A stretch of 20,510 nucleotides of DNA from CAYSBE01 sp044337585 (GCA_044337585.1 JBIINH010000019.1:1-20510), one strand, 5' to 3'. Positions 1 to 8,605 are shown, counted from the first letter of the stretch. The notes: generated by a model not told the origin, from the sequence alone. Translations and numbers: made by a program.

Positions 1-1
1 A

Positions 2-973
2 TTTACAAATCAGCCATTAATCATTACTTCGACATACTGGTCAAGGAAAATTAAATTAGCCTATGACTTAAGAAAAGAATTGCTTGATCAAAGCCACACA
101 AATACATTTCGCTTAGTACATGCCGAGGGCGACTTTTTTCCTGGAGTAATTATTGATATTTATGCAAATGTTGCTGTAGTGCAACTGCTGATAAGGGGCA
201 CAGAACGGATTAAAGAGCATATTTTCAACGCATTGAATGAATGTGGATTTAAATTTATTTACCTTAAAACCAAGCAGAGTTCTCAAAGGCTTGAGATGGT
301 TGAAGCCTCAGGTTGGGTTGGCGATGCACAGGCTATGCCTGTTGTGGTTAACGAATATGGGATTCAATTTCAAGTAGATGTAGAAACCGGACAAAAAACT
401 GGTTTTTTTATTGACCAACGCGAAAATCGAAAACTGCTTGGCGAAATGAGCAAAGGAAAAAAAATACTCAATACATTCAGCTATTCAGGTGGATTTTCTA
501 TATACGCATTGCGAGCTGGTGCAGCACTTGTTCACTCTGTCGACAGTTCTAAGGAGGCTATCCAATTATGCGAAAACAATGTAGCTATCAATGGTTATCA
601 AGACAGGCATAAAAGTTATGTAATGGATGTCTTCGATTTTATGAAACAATCAACCGAAGATTACGATATTATAATATTGGATCCTCCTGCATTTGCAAAA
701 AATGCAAGGGCATTACCTAATGCTACTAGAGGGTATAAAAATTTAAACCTTACAGCATTTCAAAGAATAAAACCAGGAGGATTGATTTTCACATTTTCGT
801 GTTCGCAACATATGGATAAAGATTTATTTCGTAAGGTGATATTTGGTGCTGCATCAGATGCCCGCAGAAATATTCGTATATTGCAACAGCTAACACAGCC
901 TCAGGACCATCCTATAAATATTTACCATCCCGAAGGCGAATACCTAAAAGGATTATTGCTACATGTTGAATAA
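2..973 (+). CDS. rlmI: RlmI-type 23S rRNA m5C methyltransferase, 5'-truncated by window edge
   Basis: Class I SAM-dependent methyltransferase of the RlmI/RlmK-like family, which forms 5-methylcytosine in 23S rRNA. The frame is open from base 2 without a stop and upstream codons still look coding (YW...RK.K.AYDLRKEL), so the TTG at 80 is not the start. About 323 residues are visible; family members are near 390-400, so the missing part should be most of the N-terminal PUA domain. Visible parts: RLVHAEGDFFPG junction segment, the SAM-binding segment NTFSYSGGFS, a DPPAFAK motif at 680-700 and an SCS motif at 797-805, where family members place the catalytic cysteine. The stop overlaps the next gene by 11 bases, so the two are probably translated together. 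Family assignment is secure; the exact target base is inferred from the family. Confidence 0.9.
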   Translation, partial: FTNQPLIITSTYWSRKIKLAYDLRKELLDQSHTNTFRLVHAEGDFFPGVIIDIYANVAVVQLLIRGTERIKEHIFNALNECGFKFIYLKTKQSSQRLEMVEASGWVGDAQAMPVVVNEYGIQFQVDVETGQKTGFFIDQRENRKLLGEMSKGKKILNTFSYSGGFSIYALRAGAALVHSVDSSKEAIQLCENNVAINGYQDRHKSYVMDVFDFMKQSTEDYDIIILDPPAFAKNARALPNATRGYKNLNLTAFQRIKPGGLIFTFSCSQHMDKDLFRKVIFGAASDARRNIRILQQLTQPQDHPINIYHPEGEYLKGLLLHVE

Positions 974-1400
974 AACAATTTTATATAGCCTCCTGATTTT
1001 TCCATTATATGCTTTTGCTCAGAGCAAAGCTGAAAAAAGATTGCCCTCTGCAAATGAATTGACACAGCTTAAAATATTCAAAGACTCTATAGAATTGGAG
1101 TTGAAAACCAACCCCAAACAATCCGTTTTTAGTCGCAACCAATTGGTCATGAATTACCTGAAAGTATATTCTTATTTTCAGCAATCATCAGAGGTAGTTA
1201 TGTACACATCCAAGCAAGTGAAATATGTATTAGGGGCGCCTGACTCTACCTTCAAATTATCAAAATATAATGATATCATTATTTGGCAATACGGTAATGT
1301 ATATAACCGTTATTCCAATTTTTCCAATAAAACCATTTTTAGGTTTTACATGTTGGATAATGAACTCATTAGTGTAACCCAATCAGAAGATACTGATTAG
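963..1400 (+). CDS. Small secreted protein, possibly BamE/SmpA-like fold
   Basis: A 145-residue protein with a clear signal peptide (MLNKTILYSLLIFPLYAFA, cleavage expected before QS). No lipobox cysteine is present, so it should be soluble in the periplasm or loosely attached. The C-terminal half reads 'YVLGAPDSTF....YNDIIIWQYGNVY', followed by strands ending 'LDNELISVTQ'. That order (a helix leading to LG.PD, then a W.Y strand) resembles the SmpA/OmlA (BamE) fold, but this is pattern matching and no function is assigned. The start codon lies inside the end of the upstream methyltransferase gene, and a Crp/Fnr gene follows 12 bases after the stop. Confidence that it is a gene is high; the fold is tentative. 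Confidence 0.75.
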   Translation: MLNKTILYSLLIFPLYAFAQSKAEKRLPSANELTQLKIFKDSIELELKTNPKQSVFSRNQLVMNYLKVYSYFQQSSEVVMYTSKQVKYVLGAPDSTFKLSKYNDIIIWQYGNVYNRYSNFSNKTIFRFYMLDNELISVTQSEDTD

Positions 1401-1408
1401 TAATTTTG
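1401..1408 (+). promoter_or_regulatory. Candidate -7 box before the Crp/Fnr gene
   Basis: TAATTTTG is a full match to the Bacteroidota -7 consensus TAnnTTTG and begins directly after the stop codon of the previous gene. It ends 4 bases before the ATG at 1413, so transcription from it would give a leaderless or nearly leaderless mRNA. No -33 TTG is seen at the usual distance, so the match could be chance. Confidence 0.35.
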
Positions 1409-1412
1409 GATT

Positions 1413-2054
1413 ATGGAATCATCAAGAATCAGCGTATTACTGGAGAACAGTTTCCCTCAATTTGAGCCGGAATTAAATGAGATTATTGCAAAGAATGGTA
1501 CTTTAAAGAAATATAAAGCCAATGAGATGCTTATTAGGTCGGGTGAACCAATGCGCTCAACAATGCTCGTTGCAAGCGGACATATAAAATTATTTACTGA
1601 AGGTGAAGATGGAGCAGAGTTTTTTATGTATTATCTAGAGCCAGGACAAGCTTGTGCAATGAGTATGATTTGTGCTTCTGGTAGTCAAAAAAGTGATGTA
1701 GAAGCTTATGCGATTGAAGATAGCGAAATTATTTCACTACCTATAGAAATGATGGGTGAAATGATGTCGAGATACAAAACTTGGTACAAGTTTGTGATTG
1801 AGAATTACCGCTCTCGTTTTCAAGAATTGTTGGATACCCTAAAGAGTGTAGCATTTAATGCATTAGATGAGCGTTTGGAATATTATCTGGTAAAACAAAA
1901 AAATGCATTTAACACATCTTTGTTGCCACTAACGCACGAACAAATTGCCAATGATTTGAATTCGTCTCGGGTTGTTATATCGCGATTATTAAAACAACTA
2001 GAACAGAAAGGAAGAGTAAAGCTGCACCGCAATGCCCTTGAATTGCTAAAATAG
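1413..2054 (+). CDS. Crp/Fnr family transcriptional regulator
   Basis: A 213-residue regulator with the two-domain Crp/Fnr plan: an N-terminal cyclic-nucleotide-binding-type beta roll (about residues 25-120, including 'EMLIRSGEPMRSTMLVASG' and 'EDGAEFFMYYLEPGQA'), a dimerisation helix, and a C-terminal winged helix (about 150-213, 'LTHEQIANDLNSSRVVISRLLKQLE'). It has a CAMSMIC pair of cysteines after the PGQA turn, a position where many Bacteroidota homologues carry cysteines, but not the N-terminal cysteine cluster of iron-sulfur Fnr proteins. The effector is unknown. Its last 9 bases overlap the end of the SRAP gene on the other strand, and no terminator separates the two. Confidence 0.9.
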   Translation: MESSRISVLLENSFPQFEPELNEIIAKNGTLKKYKANEMLIRSGEPMRSTMLVASGHIKLFTEGEDGAEFFMYYLEPGQACAMSMICASGSQKSDVEAYAIEDSEIISLPIEMMGEMMSRYKTWYKFVIENYRSRFQELLDTLKSVAFNALDERLEYYLVKQKNAFNTSLLPLTHEQIANDLNSSRVVISRLLKQLEQKGRVKLHRNALELLK

Positions 2055-2819
2055 TTTTTGGTCAAGTTGAGGGTAATGATAAGGTTTTATGGCATCTGCT
2101 ATATTGCCTATTGCATTATTTCCATTGATTTTAAAAACCGTATAAGCGGTGAGAAAATTATTTTCAACGGGTTGCGACAAAAAATCAATATCAGCTTTTT
2201 CTATCTTTAAATCCAGCCAGATATCCTGTGAATGCTCATTTAGTATAAGAGGCATTCTTGGTTCGTTAGCTTTCGGATTGTTATGAATAATTTTCATCAT
2301 TTCATTGCCAACAGTTGTTACCAATGTTGTCGTTTTAAATACCTCACCAGTGATTTCATTTATCCAATTTTCATACAAACCGGCAATAATTATTGGTTCG
2401 TTGTTAGTAGCATGAATATAGTGCGGAAAGGTTTGTTTGGCAAAATGATGAAATTCAAAAAATCCATCAGCATAAATGAGGCAGCGCTCTGTTTTTGCAG
2501 CATGCCTGAAAGCCGGTTTTTCAAAAATGGATTCAATACGTGCATTCAAAGTCTGATTTTGAATAATAGCAGCTTGATGTTCATTTTTGGTCCAATGTGG
2601 AATTAATCCCCAGCGCATGGTTTGAGGTTCATAGGGATTTTCAGAAGTAAATACCAGCAAATTGGGATGTGAAAATGCATTTACACAATAATTGTTGGCA
2701 TAGTTATCATAAATCATGTTCAGTTTCGACTCTATACCATGCTGCGTTGTTTTGTCATCGGTACGCTTTTCAGCATAAGCTTTTGCAGGTTTGGTTCCAG
2801 AATGCATAAAATAACACAT
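2046..2819 (-). CDS. SRAP domain protein (YedK/HMCES family), abasic-site protector
   Basis: A 257-residue SRAP-domain protein. The family crosslinks covalently to abasic sites in single-stranded DNA through the N-terminal cysteine once the initiator methionine is removed. Here the start is MCYF, so Cys2 is in place and the start is certain. Other family blocks are 'MRWGLIPHW', 'NARIESIFEKPAFRHA', 'RCLIYADGFFEFHH' (with the active-site glutamate) and 'RMPLIL'. The active-site His that usually sits next to RMP appears nine residues before the Arg, in 'IIHNNPKANEPRMP', implying a longer local loop. Expressed divergently from lepA and convergent with the Crp/Fnr gene. A -7-like TTAGTTTG lies 4 bases upstream of the ATG. 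Confidence 0.92.
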   Translation of the reverse strand: MCYFMHSGTKPAKAYAEKRTDDKTTQHGIESKLNMIYDNYANNYCVNAFSHPNLLVFTSENPYEPQTMRWGLIPHWTKNEHQAAIIQNQTLNARIESIFEKPAFRHAAKTERCLIYADGFFEFHHFAKQTFPHYIHATNNEPIIIAGLYENWINEITGEVFKTTTLVTTVGNEMMKIIHNNPKANEPRMPLILNEHSQDIWLDLKIEKADIDFLSQPVENNFLTAYTVFKINGNNAIGNIADAIKPYHYPQLDQKLF

Positions 2820-2955
2820 GGCGCAAACTAAGATTCTTTTTGTTGCACAATTATCATGTTTTTAAGTTTTTTTCAGTAGTATTTAGCTTTTGTTAGGTTA
2901 TAAATGAGAGAATTAGGCTTTAAAATATTTTCCCTGAAAAGCCATTCTAAACACC

Positions 2956-2963
2956 TATTTTTG
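2956..2963 (+). promoter_or_regulatory. Candidate lepA promoter, -7 box
   Basis: TATTTTTG is a full match to TAnnTTTG. It would start transcription near 2969, about 30 bases before the lepA ATG at 3000. This placement fits a leadered mRNA and argues against the in-frame ATG at 2904, which lies upstream of the promoter. Confidence 0.5.
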
Positions 2964-2999
2964 CAAACTTTTATACAACTTAGGAGTTTACAACATTAC

Positions 3000-4787
3000 A
3001 TGAAGAATATCCGCAATTTTTGCATTATCGCACATATCGACCACGGGAAAAGCACCCTTGCCGACCGTTTATTGGAATACACACAAACAATCAGTAAGCG
3101 CGATATGGAAGCGCAGGTACTTGATGACATGGATCTTGAAAAAGAGAGAGGCATCACGATTAAAAGTCATGCGATACAAATGGATTATGTTTACAAGGGC
3201 GACAAATATGTACTAAACCTAATTGATACACCTGGGCACGTAGACTTTTCATATGAAGTATCACGTTCAATTGCAGCATGCGATGGTGCATTGCTCATTG
3301 TAGATTCATCGCAGGGTATACAAGCGCAAACTATTTCAAATTTATATCTCGCAATAGAACAAGGTTTGGAAATTATCCCGATACTTAATAAAATTGATTT
3401 GCCACACGCCATGCCTGATGAAGTTGCCGAACAGATTATTGATTTAATTGGCTGCAAACCTGAAGAAATACTTAAGGCCAGTGGCAAAACAGGCGAAGGT
3501 GTACATGATATATTACATGCTATAGTTGAACGTGTACCAGCTCCCAAAGGAGTAGAAAAGGCTCCATTAAAAGCATTGATTTTTGACTCCGTATTCAATT
3601 CATTTCGGGGAATTATCGCATACTTCAGGGTGTACGATGGTTCTATAAAAAAAGGTGATCGAGTAAAATTTTTGGCCACAGGAAAAGAGTATTTTGCCGA
3701 TGAAGTCGGAGTTCTTCGATTAAAAATGGAACCCAGAAACGAAGTGTTTGCCGGAGACGTTGGTTACATTATTTCAGGTATTAAAGAAGCACGTGAAGTA
3801 AAGGTAGGGGACACGTTAACACACGTAGACTATCCTTGTGGCGAAGGTGTTAAAGGATTTGAAGACGTAAAACCAATGGTATTTGCAGGGATTTATCCGG
3901 TTGATACGGAAGATTTTGAAGAACTACGCGAAAGCATGTATAAGCTACAGTTGAACGATGCTTCACTCACTTTTGAGCCTGAGAGTTCTGCCGCACTTGG
4001 ATTTGGTTTCCGTTGCGGATTTTTAGGCATGTTGCATATGGAGATTATTCAAGAGCGATTGGAGCGTGAATTTAACATGACAGTTATCACTACCGTTCCC
4101 AACGTATCTTATCACTGTTATACCAATAAGGGCGATATGATTGTCGTAAATAACCCAAGTGATTTACCTGAACAAAATTATATTGAACATGTGGAGGAGC
4201 CGTTTATTGCTGCAACAATCATTACCCGATCTGAGTTTGTAGGACCAATTATGACCTTATGTTTGGGCAAACGTGGAATTTTAAAGAATCAGGTTTACCT
4301 CACTGCCGACCGTGTAGAGATGAAGTTTGATATGCCATTGGCCGAAGTGGTTTTTGACTTTTTCGATAAACTGAAAACCATTTCGAAAGGATATGCCTCG
4401 TTTGATTATCATCCAATTGGATATGTAGAGAGTGAATTGGTAAAGCTGGATATTTTATTGAATAAAGACAATGTTGATGCCTTATCGGCTATTATTCACC
4501 GTGATCGAGCATACGACTGGGGTAAAAAGATTTGCGAAAAACTGAAAGAACTGATACCACGCCACCAATTTGAAATACCTGTGCAAGCTTCAATTGGTGC
4601 CAAAGTTATAGCTCGTGAAACCATTAAAGCTCTGCGCAAGGATGTAACTGCCAAATGTTACGGAGGTGATATTTCGCGTAAGCGTAAGTTGCTTGAAAAG
4701 CAAAAAGAAGGAAAGAAACGCATGCGCCAGGTGGGTAGTGTCGAAATTCCGCAAAGCGCCTTCATGGCAGTATTGAAATTGGATTGA
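3000..4787 (+). CDS. lepA: Elongation factor 4 (LepA), ribosome-associated GTPase
   Basis: A 595-residue translational GTPase, close to the 599 of E. coli LepA. LepA acts on the ribosome, in back-translocation and in 30S biogenesis according to different studies. GTPase motifs: AHIDHGKST (residues 11-19), ERGITIK (49-55), DTPGH (76-80) and NKID (130-133). They are followed by the domain II barrel, EF-G-like domains ('FGFRCGFLGMLHMEIIQERLERE') and the LepA-specific C-terminal domain ('DVTAKCYGGDISRKRKLL...KRMRQVGSVEIP'). The frame is open to an earlier ATG at 2904, but those 32 extra codons have no family match and precede the promoter; AGGAG at 2982-2986 lies 13 bases before the chosen start. 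Single-gene transcript ended by the terminator at 4802-4850. Confidence 0.97.
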   Translation: MKNIRNFCIIAHIDHGKSTLADRLLEYTQTISKRDMEAQVLDDMDLEKERGITIKSHAIQMDYVYKGDKYVLNLIDTPGHVDFSYEVSRSIAACDGALLIVDSSQGIQAQTISNLYLAIEQGLEIIPILNKIDLPHAMPDEVAEQIIDLIGCKPEEILKASGKTGEGVHDILHAIVERVPAPKGVEKAPLKALIFDSVFNSFRGIIAYFRVYDGSIKKGDRVKFLATGKEYFADEVGVLRLKMEPRNEVFAGDVGYIISGIKEAREVKVGDTLTHVDYPCGEGVKGFEDVKPMVFAGIYPVDTEDFEELRESMYKLQLNDASLTFEPESSAALGFGFRCGFLGMLHMEIIQERLEREFNMTVITTVPNVSYHCYTNKGDMIVVNNPSDLPEQNYIEHVEEPFIAATIITRSEFVGPIMTLCLGKRGILKNQVYLTADRVEMKFDMPLAEVVFDFFDKLKTISKGYASFDYHPIGYVESELVKLDILLNKDNVDALSAIIHRDRAYDWGKKICEKLKELIPRHQFEIPVQASIGAKVIARETIKALRKDVTAKCYGGDISRKRKLLEKQKEGKKRMRQVGSVEIPQSAFMAVLKLD

Positions 4788-4801
4788 GTAACATTCTACT
4801 C

Positions 4802-4850
4802 AAATAAAAAAGCCGACAGCATACCTTTATATTTGTCGGCTTTTTTATTT
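4802..4850 (+). terminator. Intrinsic terminator after lepA
   Basis: A perfect 17-bp inverted repeat (4802-4818 with 4834-4850) with a 15-base loop. The GC core is GCCGACA/TGTCGGC, flanked by A and T runs, giving a U-tract after the stem. The A-run on the left arm means it could also work on the opposite strand. Confidence 0.9.
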
Positions 4851-4897
4851 TATTCTCCACAAAATCTATACTTTAGCGAACTAAATTTTAAGTGATT

Positions 4898-7081
4898 ATG
4901 GCAAAACATATTTGGAACTTTTCTACAGTTGGTGGTGTCAAACGTGTCAATCTCGATACGGGTGCCGACCTAATTAACCTTCATCAATTAGATCAAAAAC
5001 TTTGGACTGCCTTAAGTTGTCCGGTAAAGGGCCTTGAAATTGACCCACGTACACTTGAGTTAATGGACCTTGATAAAGATGGACAATTGCGAGTTCCTGA
5101 AGTATTGGCTGCAATCGATTGGATTACATCTGTAATTAGGAATCCGGATGAGTTACTTTCTCAACGCGAAACACTTCCGTTGACTTCCATCAATACAGAT
5201 AATGAGGAAGGAAAAAAGTTACACGCTTCAGCAAAAATCATTTTACGCAACCTGAATAAGCCGGAAGAAGAGTTTATTTCTAATGAAGATACAGCTGATA
5301 CACATCGTATTTTTACAGGAACTGCCTTCAATGGAGATGGTGTTATCACTACACTTTCTACTGATAATGAATTAATCAAATTGCTAATTGCAGATATCAT
5401 GCAATGTATAGGAGAAGCAGATGACAGAAGCGGTGAAAAGGGAATCAATAAAGAAATTATTGACGAGTTTATCAATCAATGCGAAACCTATCTCACCTGG
5501 TTTGCGAAAGCAGAAATACAACCCGAAATTACACTGCCATTTGGGGTAAAATCCGAGGAAGTATTTTCTATTTATTCGTTAATCAAACCCAAAGTGGATG
5601 ATTATTTTTTACGTTGTCGTTTGGCATCTTTCGATCCCTCAACTTCCGATATTTTAAATACACTTACTGCACGCATCGAGGCATTGACTATTAAAGATAT
5701 TTCCGCATCCATTGATGAGGTTGCTACTTACCCACTAGCCAAAATTGCTCAAGGTAAACCATTGAGCCTAGTGGTTGGTCTTAATCCGGTGTGGGAGCAA
5801 GCAATCCATAATTTTAAGTCCTTGGCAGTTGATACAAAATACCCTCATTCAACTGAATTAAATGAATCACAATGGCGCGAAATAGAACAATCATTTGCTC
5901 CATATATTGCATGGCAAAGCGAAAAACCGATTACAAAAGTTGAGCAATTGGGATATACCCGAATTAAAGAGTTGATTGCTGGAAATGCCAAAGGGCAAAT
6001 TGAGGAACTCATTGAAAAAGACCTAGCCCTCGAAAACGAATCAAATAGCATTATTTTGGTTGATCAGTTGGTTCGTTATTATAGAGATGTGTACAGACTA
6101 ATCAAGAATTTTGTAACATTTTATGATTTTTATGCAGGTGGTAATCCCACATTTCTAGCAGGTACATTGTATATAGACCAAAGAAGTTGCTTGTTATGTA
6201 TTAAAGTAAACGATATGACAAAGCACAATGCTTTGGCTTCTTTTAGTGGTATGTTTTTGTTGTATTGTGACTGTGTTTCGAAAACTAGTGGCGAAAAAAT
6301 GCTAATTGTAGTTGGACTTACTAATGGTGATGTAGATAATTTGTATGTAGGAATGAATGCCATTTTTTACGATAAAAATGGAATGGATTGGGATGCAACT
6401 GTTATCAAAATTATTGATAACCCAATCAGTATTCGACAGGCATTTTGGTCACCCTACCGAAAAGTATCACGTTTTATCGAAACCCAAGTAAATAAATTTG
6501 CAGCGGAAAAAGACAGTAAGTTTGAGCAAGAAGCGCAAGCCAAAGTAGGTTCATTACCGGCAGAAGCTGATAAATTAGCTACTACAGTGGATGCTCCTAA
6601 AGCAGCGCCCGCAGCCAGTCCCACACCATTTGATATTGGAAAATTTGTCGGAATTTTTGCAGCCATTAGTTTGGCGTTAGGGGCTATAGGTACAGCTATT
6701 GCTTCTATACTCACTGGTTTTATATCACTTAAATGGTGGCAAATGCCCCTTGCTATTGCCGGAATTATGCTAGCCATTTCTGGTCCTGCAATGATTATGG
6801 CATACGTGAAATTGCGTAAGCGAAATCTAGCACCTATTCTAAATGCAAATGGTTGGGCCATTAATGCAAGGGCCTCTGTTAATATTGCATTTGGTAATAC
6901 GCTTACCCATTTGGCCTCTTTACCTTACGGTTCCAAAATAAATTTGAATGATCCATTCATGAAAAAGAAGAAGCCGCTTTGGCCATACTTATTAGTATTG
7001 CTACTATTGATAGTAGTTGTATATTTTTTATTGCATAATTACGGTTTTATGCACTTACCTACACTAATACCGCAAAAATGA
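4898..7081 (+). CDS. Unrecognised EF-hand protein with three C-terminal membrane segments
   Basis: A 727-residue protein of no family I can name. Near the N-terminus is a canonical EF-hand loop, D57-x-D59-x-D61-G62-x-L64-x-x-x-E68, suggesting calcium binding; a degenerate second loop, 'FNGDGVIT', follows further on. The middle 400-odd residues look soluble, alpha-helical and acidic. An Ala/Pro-rich linker (about residues 550-580) leads to three predicted membrane segments near 584-608, 613-636 and 693-718. A conserved-looking block 'LNANGWAINARASVNIAFGNTLTHLASLPYG' lies between segments two and three. No signal peptide is seen, so the long N-terminal part should face the cytoplasm. ATG at 4898 is preferred over GTG at 4892. 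Its stop overlaps the folD start (ATGA), indicating translational coupling. Function unknown. Confidence 0.85.
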   Translation: MAKHIWNFSTVGGVKRVNLDTGADLINLHQLDQKLWTALSCPVKGLEIDPRTLELMDLDKDGQLRVPEVLAAIDWITSVIRNPDELLSQRETLPLTSINTDNEEGKKLHASAKIILRNLNKPEEEFISNEDTADTHRIFTGTAFNGDGVITTLSTDNELIKLLIADIMQCIGEADDRSGEKGINKEIIDEFINQCETYLTWFAKAEIQPEITLPFGVKSEEVFSIYSLIKPKVDDYFLRCRLASFDPSTSDILNTLTARIEALTIKDISASIDEVATYPLAKIAQGKPLSLVVGLNPVWEQAIHNFKSLAVDTKYPHSTELNESQWREIEQSFAPYIAWQSEKPITKVEQLGYTRIKELIAGNAKGQIEELIEKDLALENESNSIILVDQLVRYYRDVYRLIKNFVTFYDFYAGGNPTFLAGTLYIDQRSCLLCIKVNDMTKHNALASFSGMFLLYCDCVSKTSGEKMLIVVGLTNGDVDNLYVGMNAIFYDKNGMDWDATVIKIIDNPISIRQAFWSPYRKVSRFIETQVNKFAAEKDSKFEQEAQAKVGSLPAEADKLATTVDAPKAAPAASPTPFDIGKFVGIFAAISLALGAIGTAIASILTGFISLKWWQMPLAIAGIMLAISGPAMIMAYVKLRKRNLAPILNANGWAINARASVNIAFGNTLTHLASLPYGSKINLNDPFMKKKKPLWPYLLVLLLLIVVVYFLLHNYGFMHLPTLIPQK

Positions 7082-7938
7082 ACATCCTTAACGGAAACGA
7101 AGTATCAAAGGCTCTCCGGGAAGAGATTAAAGCTGAGGTGGCAGGATTGAAAACAGTGGGTAAAAAAGTGCCACATTTGGCAGCAATACTAGTAGGTGGT
7201 GATGGTGCAAGTATCACGTATGTGGCAGCAAAGGAAAAAGATTGCCAAGAAGTTGGTTTTGACTCAACTGTTTTACGTTTTGATGAGACTATCACTGAGC
7301 ATGAATTATTGGCTGAAGTTGAAAAAATTAATAATAACCCTGCAATTGACGGACTAATTGTGCAATTGCCTTTGCCTAAGCATATCAATGAAAAGAAAGT
7401 AACCGAAACCATTTCGTGGAAAAAAGATGTTGACGGTTTTCATCCAATGAATGTGGGTCTCATGTTTAAAGGATTGCCTTGTTACCTACCTGCAACACCC
7501 TTTGGCATCATCAAATTACTTGAACATTATCAAATTGATACCTCAGGAATGCATTGTGTTGTAATTGGCCGTAGTGATATTGTTGGTAAACCAATGAGCG
7601 CATTGATGTTGCAAAAAAACTGTACAGTTACCGTTTGCCACAGTAAAACAAAGGACCTAAATGCATTTACCCAAAAAGCAGATATTGTAATTGCCGCATT
7701 GGGCAAACCTGAATTTCTAAAAGCAGACATGATTAAAGAAGGCGCTATCATCATCGATGTGGGCATTACTAGGGTAGAGGACAGCACAAAAAAATCGGGC
7801 TATGCACTGAAAGGCGATGTGGCTTTTGAAGAATGTGCCGCCAAAGCCTCATGGATAACACCCGTACCTGGTGGTGTAGGACCTATGACCAGGATTGCTT
7901 TATTGTTAAATACGCTTAACGCTGTAAAAGGAAGTTAG
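7078..7938 (+). CDS. folD: FolD: methylenetetrahydrofolate dehydrogenase/cyclohydrolase
   Basis: A 286-residue bifunctional enzyme of one-carbon metabolism. It oxidises 5,10-methylene-THF to methenyl-THF with NADP and hydrolyses that to 10-formyl-THF, feeding purine and formyl-methionine synthesis. The sequence shows the catalytic Tyr48/Lys52 pair in 'TYVAAKEK', 'DGLIVQLPLPKHI', 'KDVDGFHPMNVG', the cofactor-binding segment 'VIGRSDIVGKPMSALM', and the C-terminal signature 'TPVPGGVGPMT'. Length is normal. It starts inside the stop of the EF-hand membrane protein gene (4-base overlap), so its translation probably depends on that gene; queE follows 24 bases after the stop. Confidence 0.97.
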   Translation: MNILNGNEVSKALREEIKAEVAGLKTVGKKVPHLAAILVGGDGASITYVAAKEKDCQEVGFDSTVLRFDETITEHELLAEVEKINNNPAIDGLIVQLPLPKHINEKKVTETISWKKDVDGFHPMNVGLMFKGLPCYLPATPFGIIKLLEHYQIDTSGMHCVVIGRSDIVGKPMSALMLQKNCTVTVCHSKTKDLNAFTQKADIVIAALGKPEFLKADMIKEGAIIIDVGITRVEDSTKKSGYALKGDVAFEECAAKASWITPVPGGVGPMTRIALLLNTLNAVKGS

Positions 7939-7940
7939 AT

Positions 7941-8011
7941 AAAAAGAAGAAAGAAGAAAGAGATGCAAGTCAATACTAACTCACAACTCATAACTCACAA
8001 CTTAGAACTTC
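7941..8011. repeat. Degenerate 7-base repeats at the queE 5' end
   Basis: Two runs with 7-base period. The first, 7946-7962, is purine-rich (GAAGAAA twice, then a partial unit) and leads into the queE ATG. The second, 7977-8011, lies in the queE coding region: TAACTCA, CAACTCA, TAACTCA, CAACTTA, GAACTTC. Because 7 is not a multiple of 3, a gain or loss of one unit would shift the queE frame if the start at 7963 is the one used. Confidence 0.6.
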
Positions 8012-8598
8012 CGGTGATGGAACATTTCTACACCATACAAGGTGAGGGATATTACCAGGGAACGGCAGCTTATTTTATCAGGCTTGGTGGTTGCGATGTG
8101 GGCTGCGTTTGGTGCGATGTGAAAGAAAGCTGGGATATGGATGCACATCCGAAAATGACGATAGATGAAATCGTTAGTTGTGTTACGAATGCAGGTGCAA
8201 AATTGGCGGTGATTACAGGCGGTGAACCTTTGCTGCATAACCTGGATGAACTAACAGCTGCATTTAAACAAAAAGGAATTAAAACCAATATTGAAACTTC
8301 AGGTTCATCACCACTATCAGGTACGTGGGATTGGATATGTGTTTCGCCTAAAAAATTTAAAGCACCCTTGCCGGAGGTAGTGGCAAAAGCAGATGAACTA
8401 AAAGTTGTGGTATTTAATAAATCAGATTTCGACTGGGCCGAAAAGCATACTGTATTAGTAGCTTCTGATTGTAAACTGTACCTGCAACCCGAGTGGGACA
8501 AATCAGCCGAAGTGCTTCCGCTCATGGTTGATTATGTGAAATCACATCCGCAATGGAAAATTTCACTACAGGTACATAAATACATGAATATTCCTTAA
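7963..8598 (+). CDS. queE: QueE: 7-carboxy-7-deazaguanine synthase, radical SAM
   Basis: A 211-residue radical SAM enzyme that converts 6-carboxy-tetrahydropterin to 7-carboxy-7-deazaguanine in the pathway to queuosine in tRNA. The cluster-binding motif CxxxCxxC is seen as 'GGCDVGCVWCDVKESW', with 'FYTIQGEGYYQGTAAYFIRL' before it, 'AVITGGEPLLH' as the GGE motif and 'ETSGSSPLSGTWDWICVSPKK' beyond. The first ~16 residues (MQVNTNSQLITHNLEL) are encoded by 7-base repeats and are not family-like. The conserved part begins at LPVMEHFYT, so a start at the GTG (8014) or ATG (8017) is possible. No other queuosine gene is in the window. Last gene of the operon; a hairpin follows the stop. Confidence 0.92.
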   Translation: MQVNTNSQLITHNLELPVMEHFYTIQGEGYYQGTAAYFIRLGGCDVGCVWCDVKESWDMDAHPKMTIDEIVSCVTNAGAKLAVITGGEPLLHNLDELTAAFKQKGIKTNIETSGSSPLSGTWDWICVSPKKFKAPLPEVVAKADELKVVVFNKSDFDWAEKHTVLVASDCKLYLQPEWDKSAEVLPLMVDYVKSHPQWKISLQVHKYMNIP

Positions 8599-8605
8599 TG
8601 AGAGA

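Noticed and set aside
80..82. TTG at 80 as the start of the methyltransferase
   Set aside because: The frame is open and family-like back to base 2, and the N-terminal PUA domain would be missing; the gene is cut by the window edge.
2904..2999. In-frame N-terminal extension of LepA from the ATG at 2904
   Set aside because: The 32 extra residues match nothing in LepA, and a full -7 box lies between this ATG and the conserved start at 3000.
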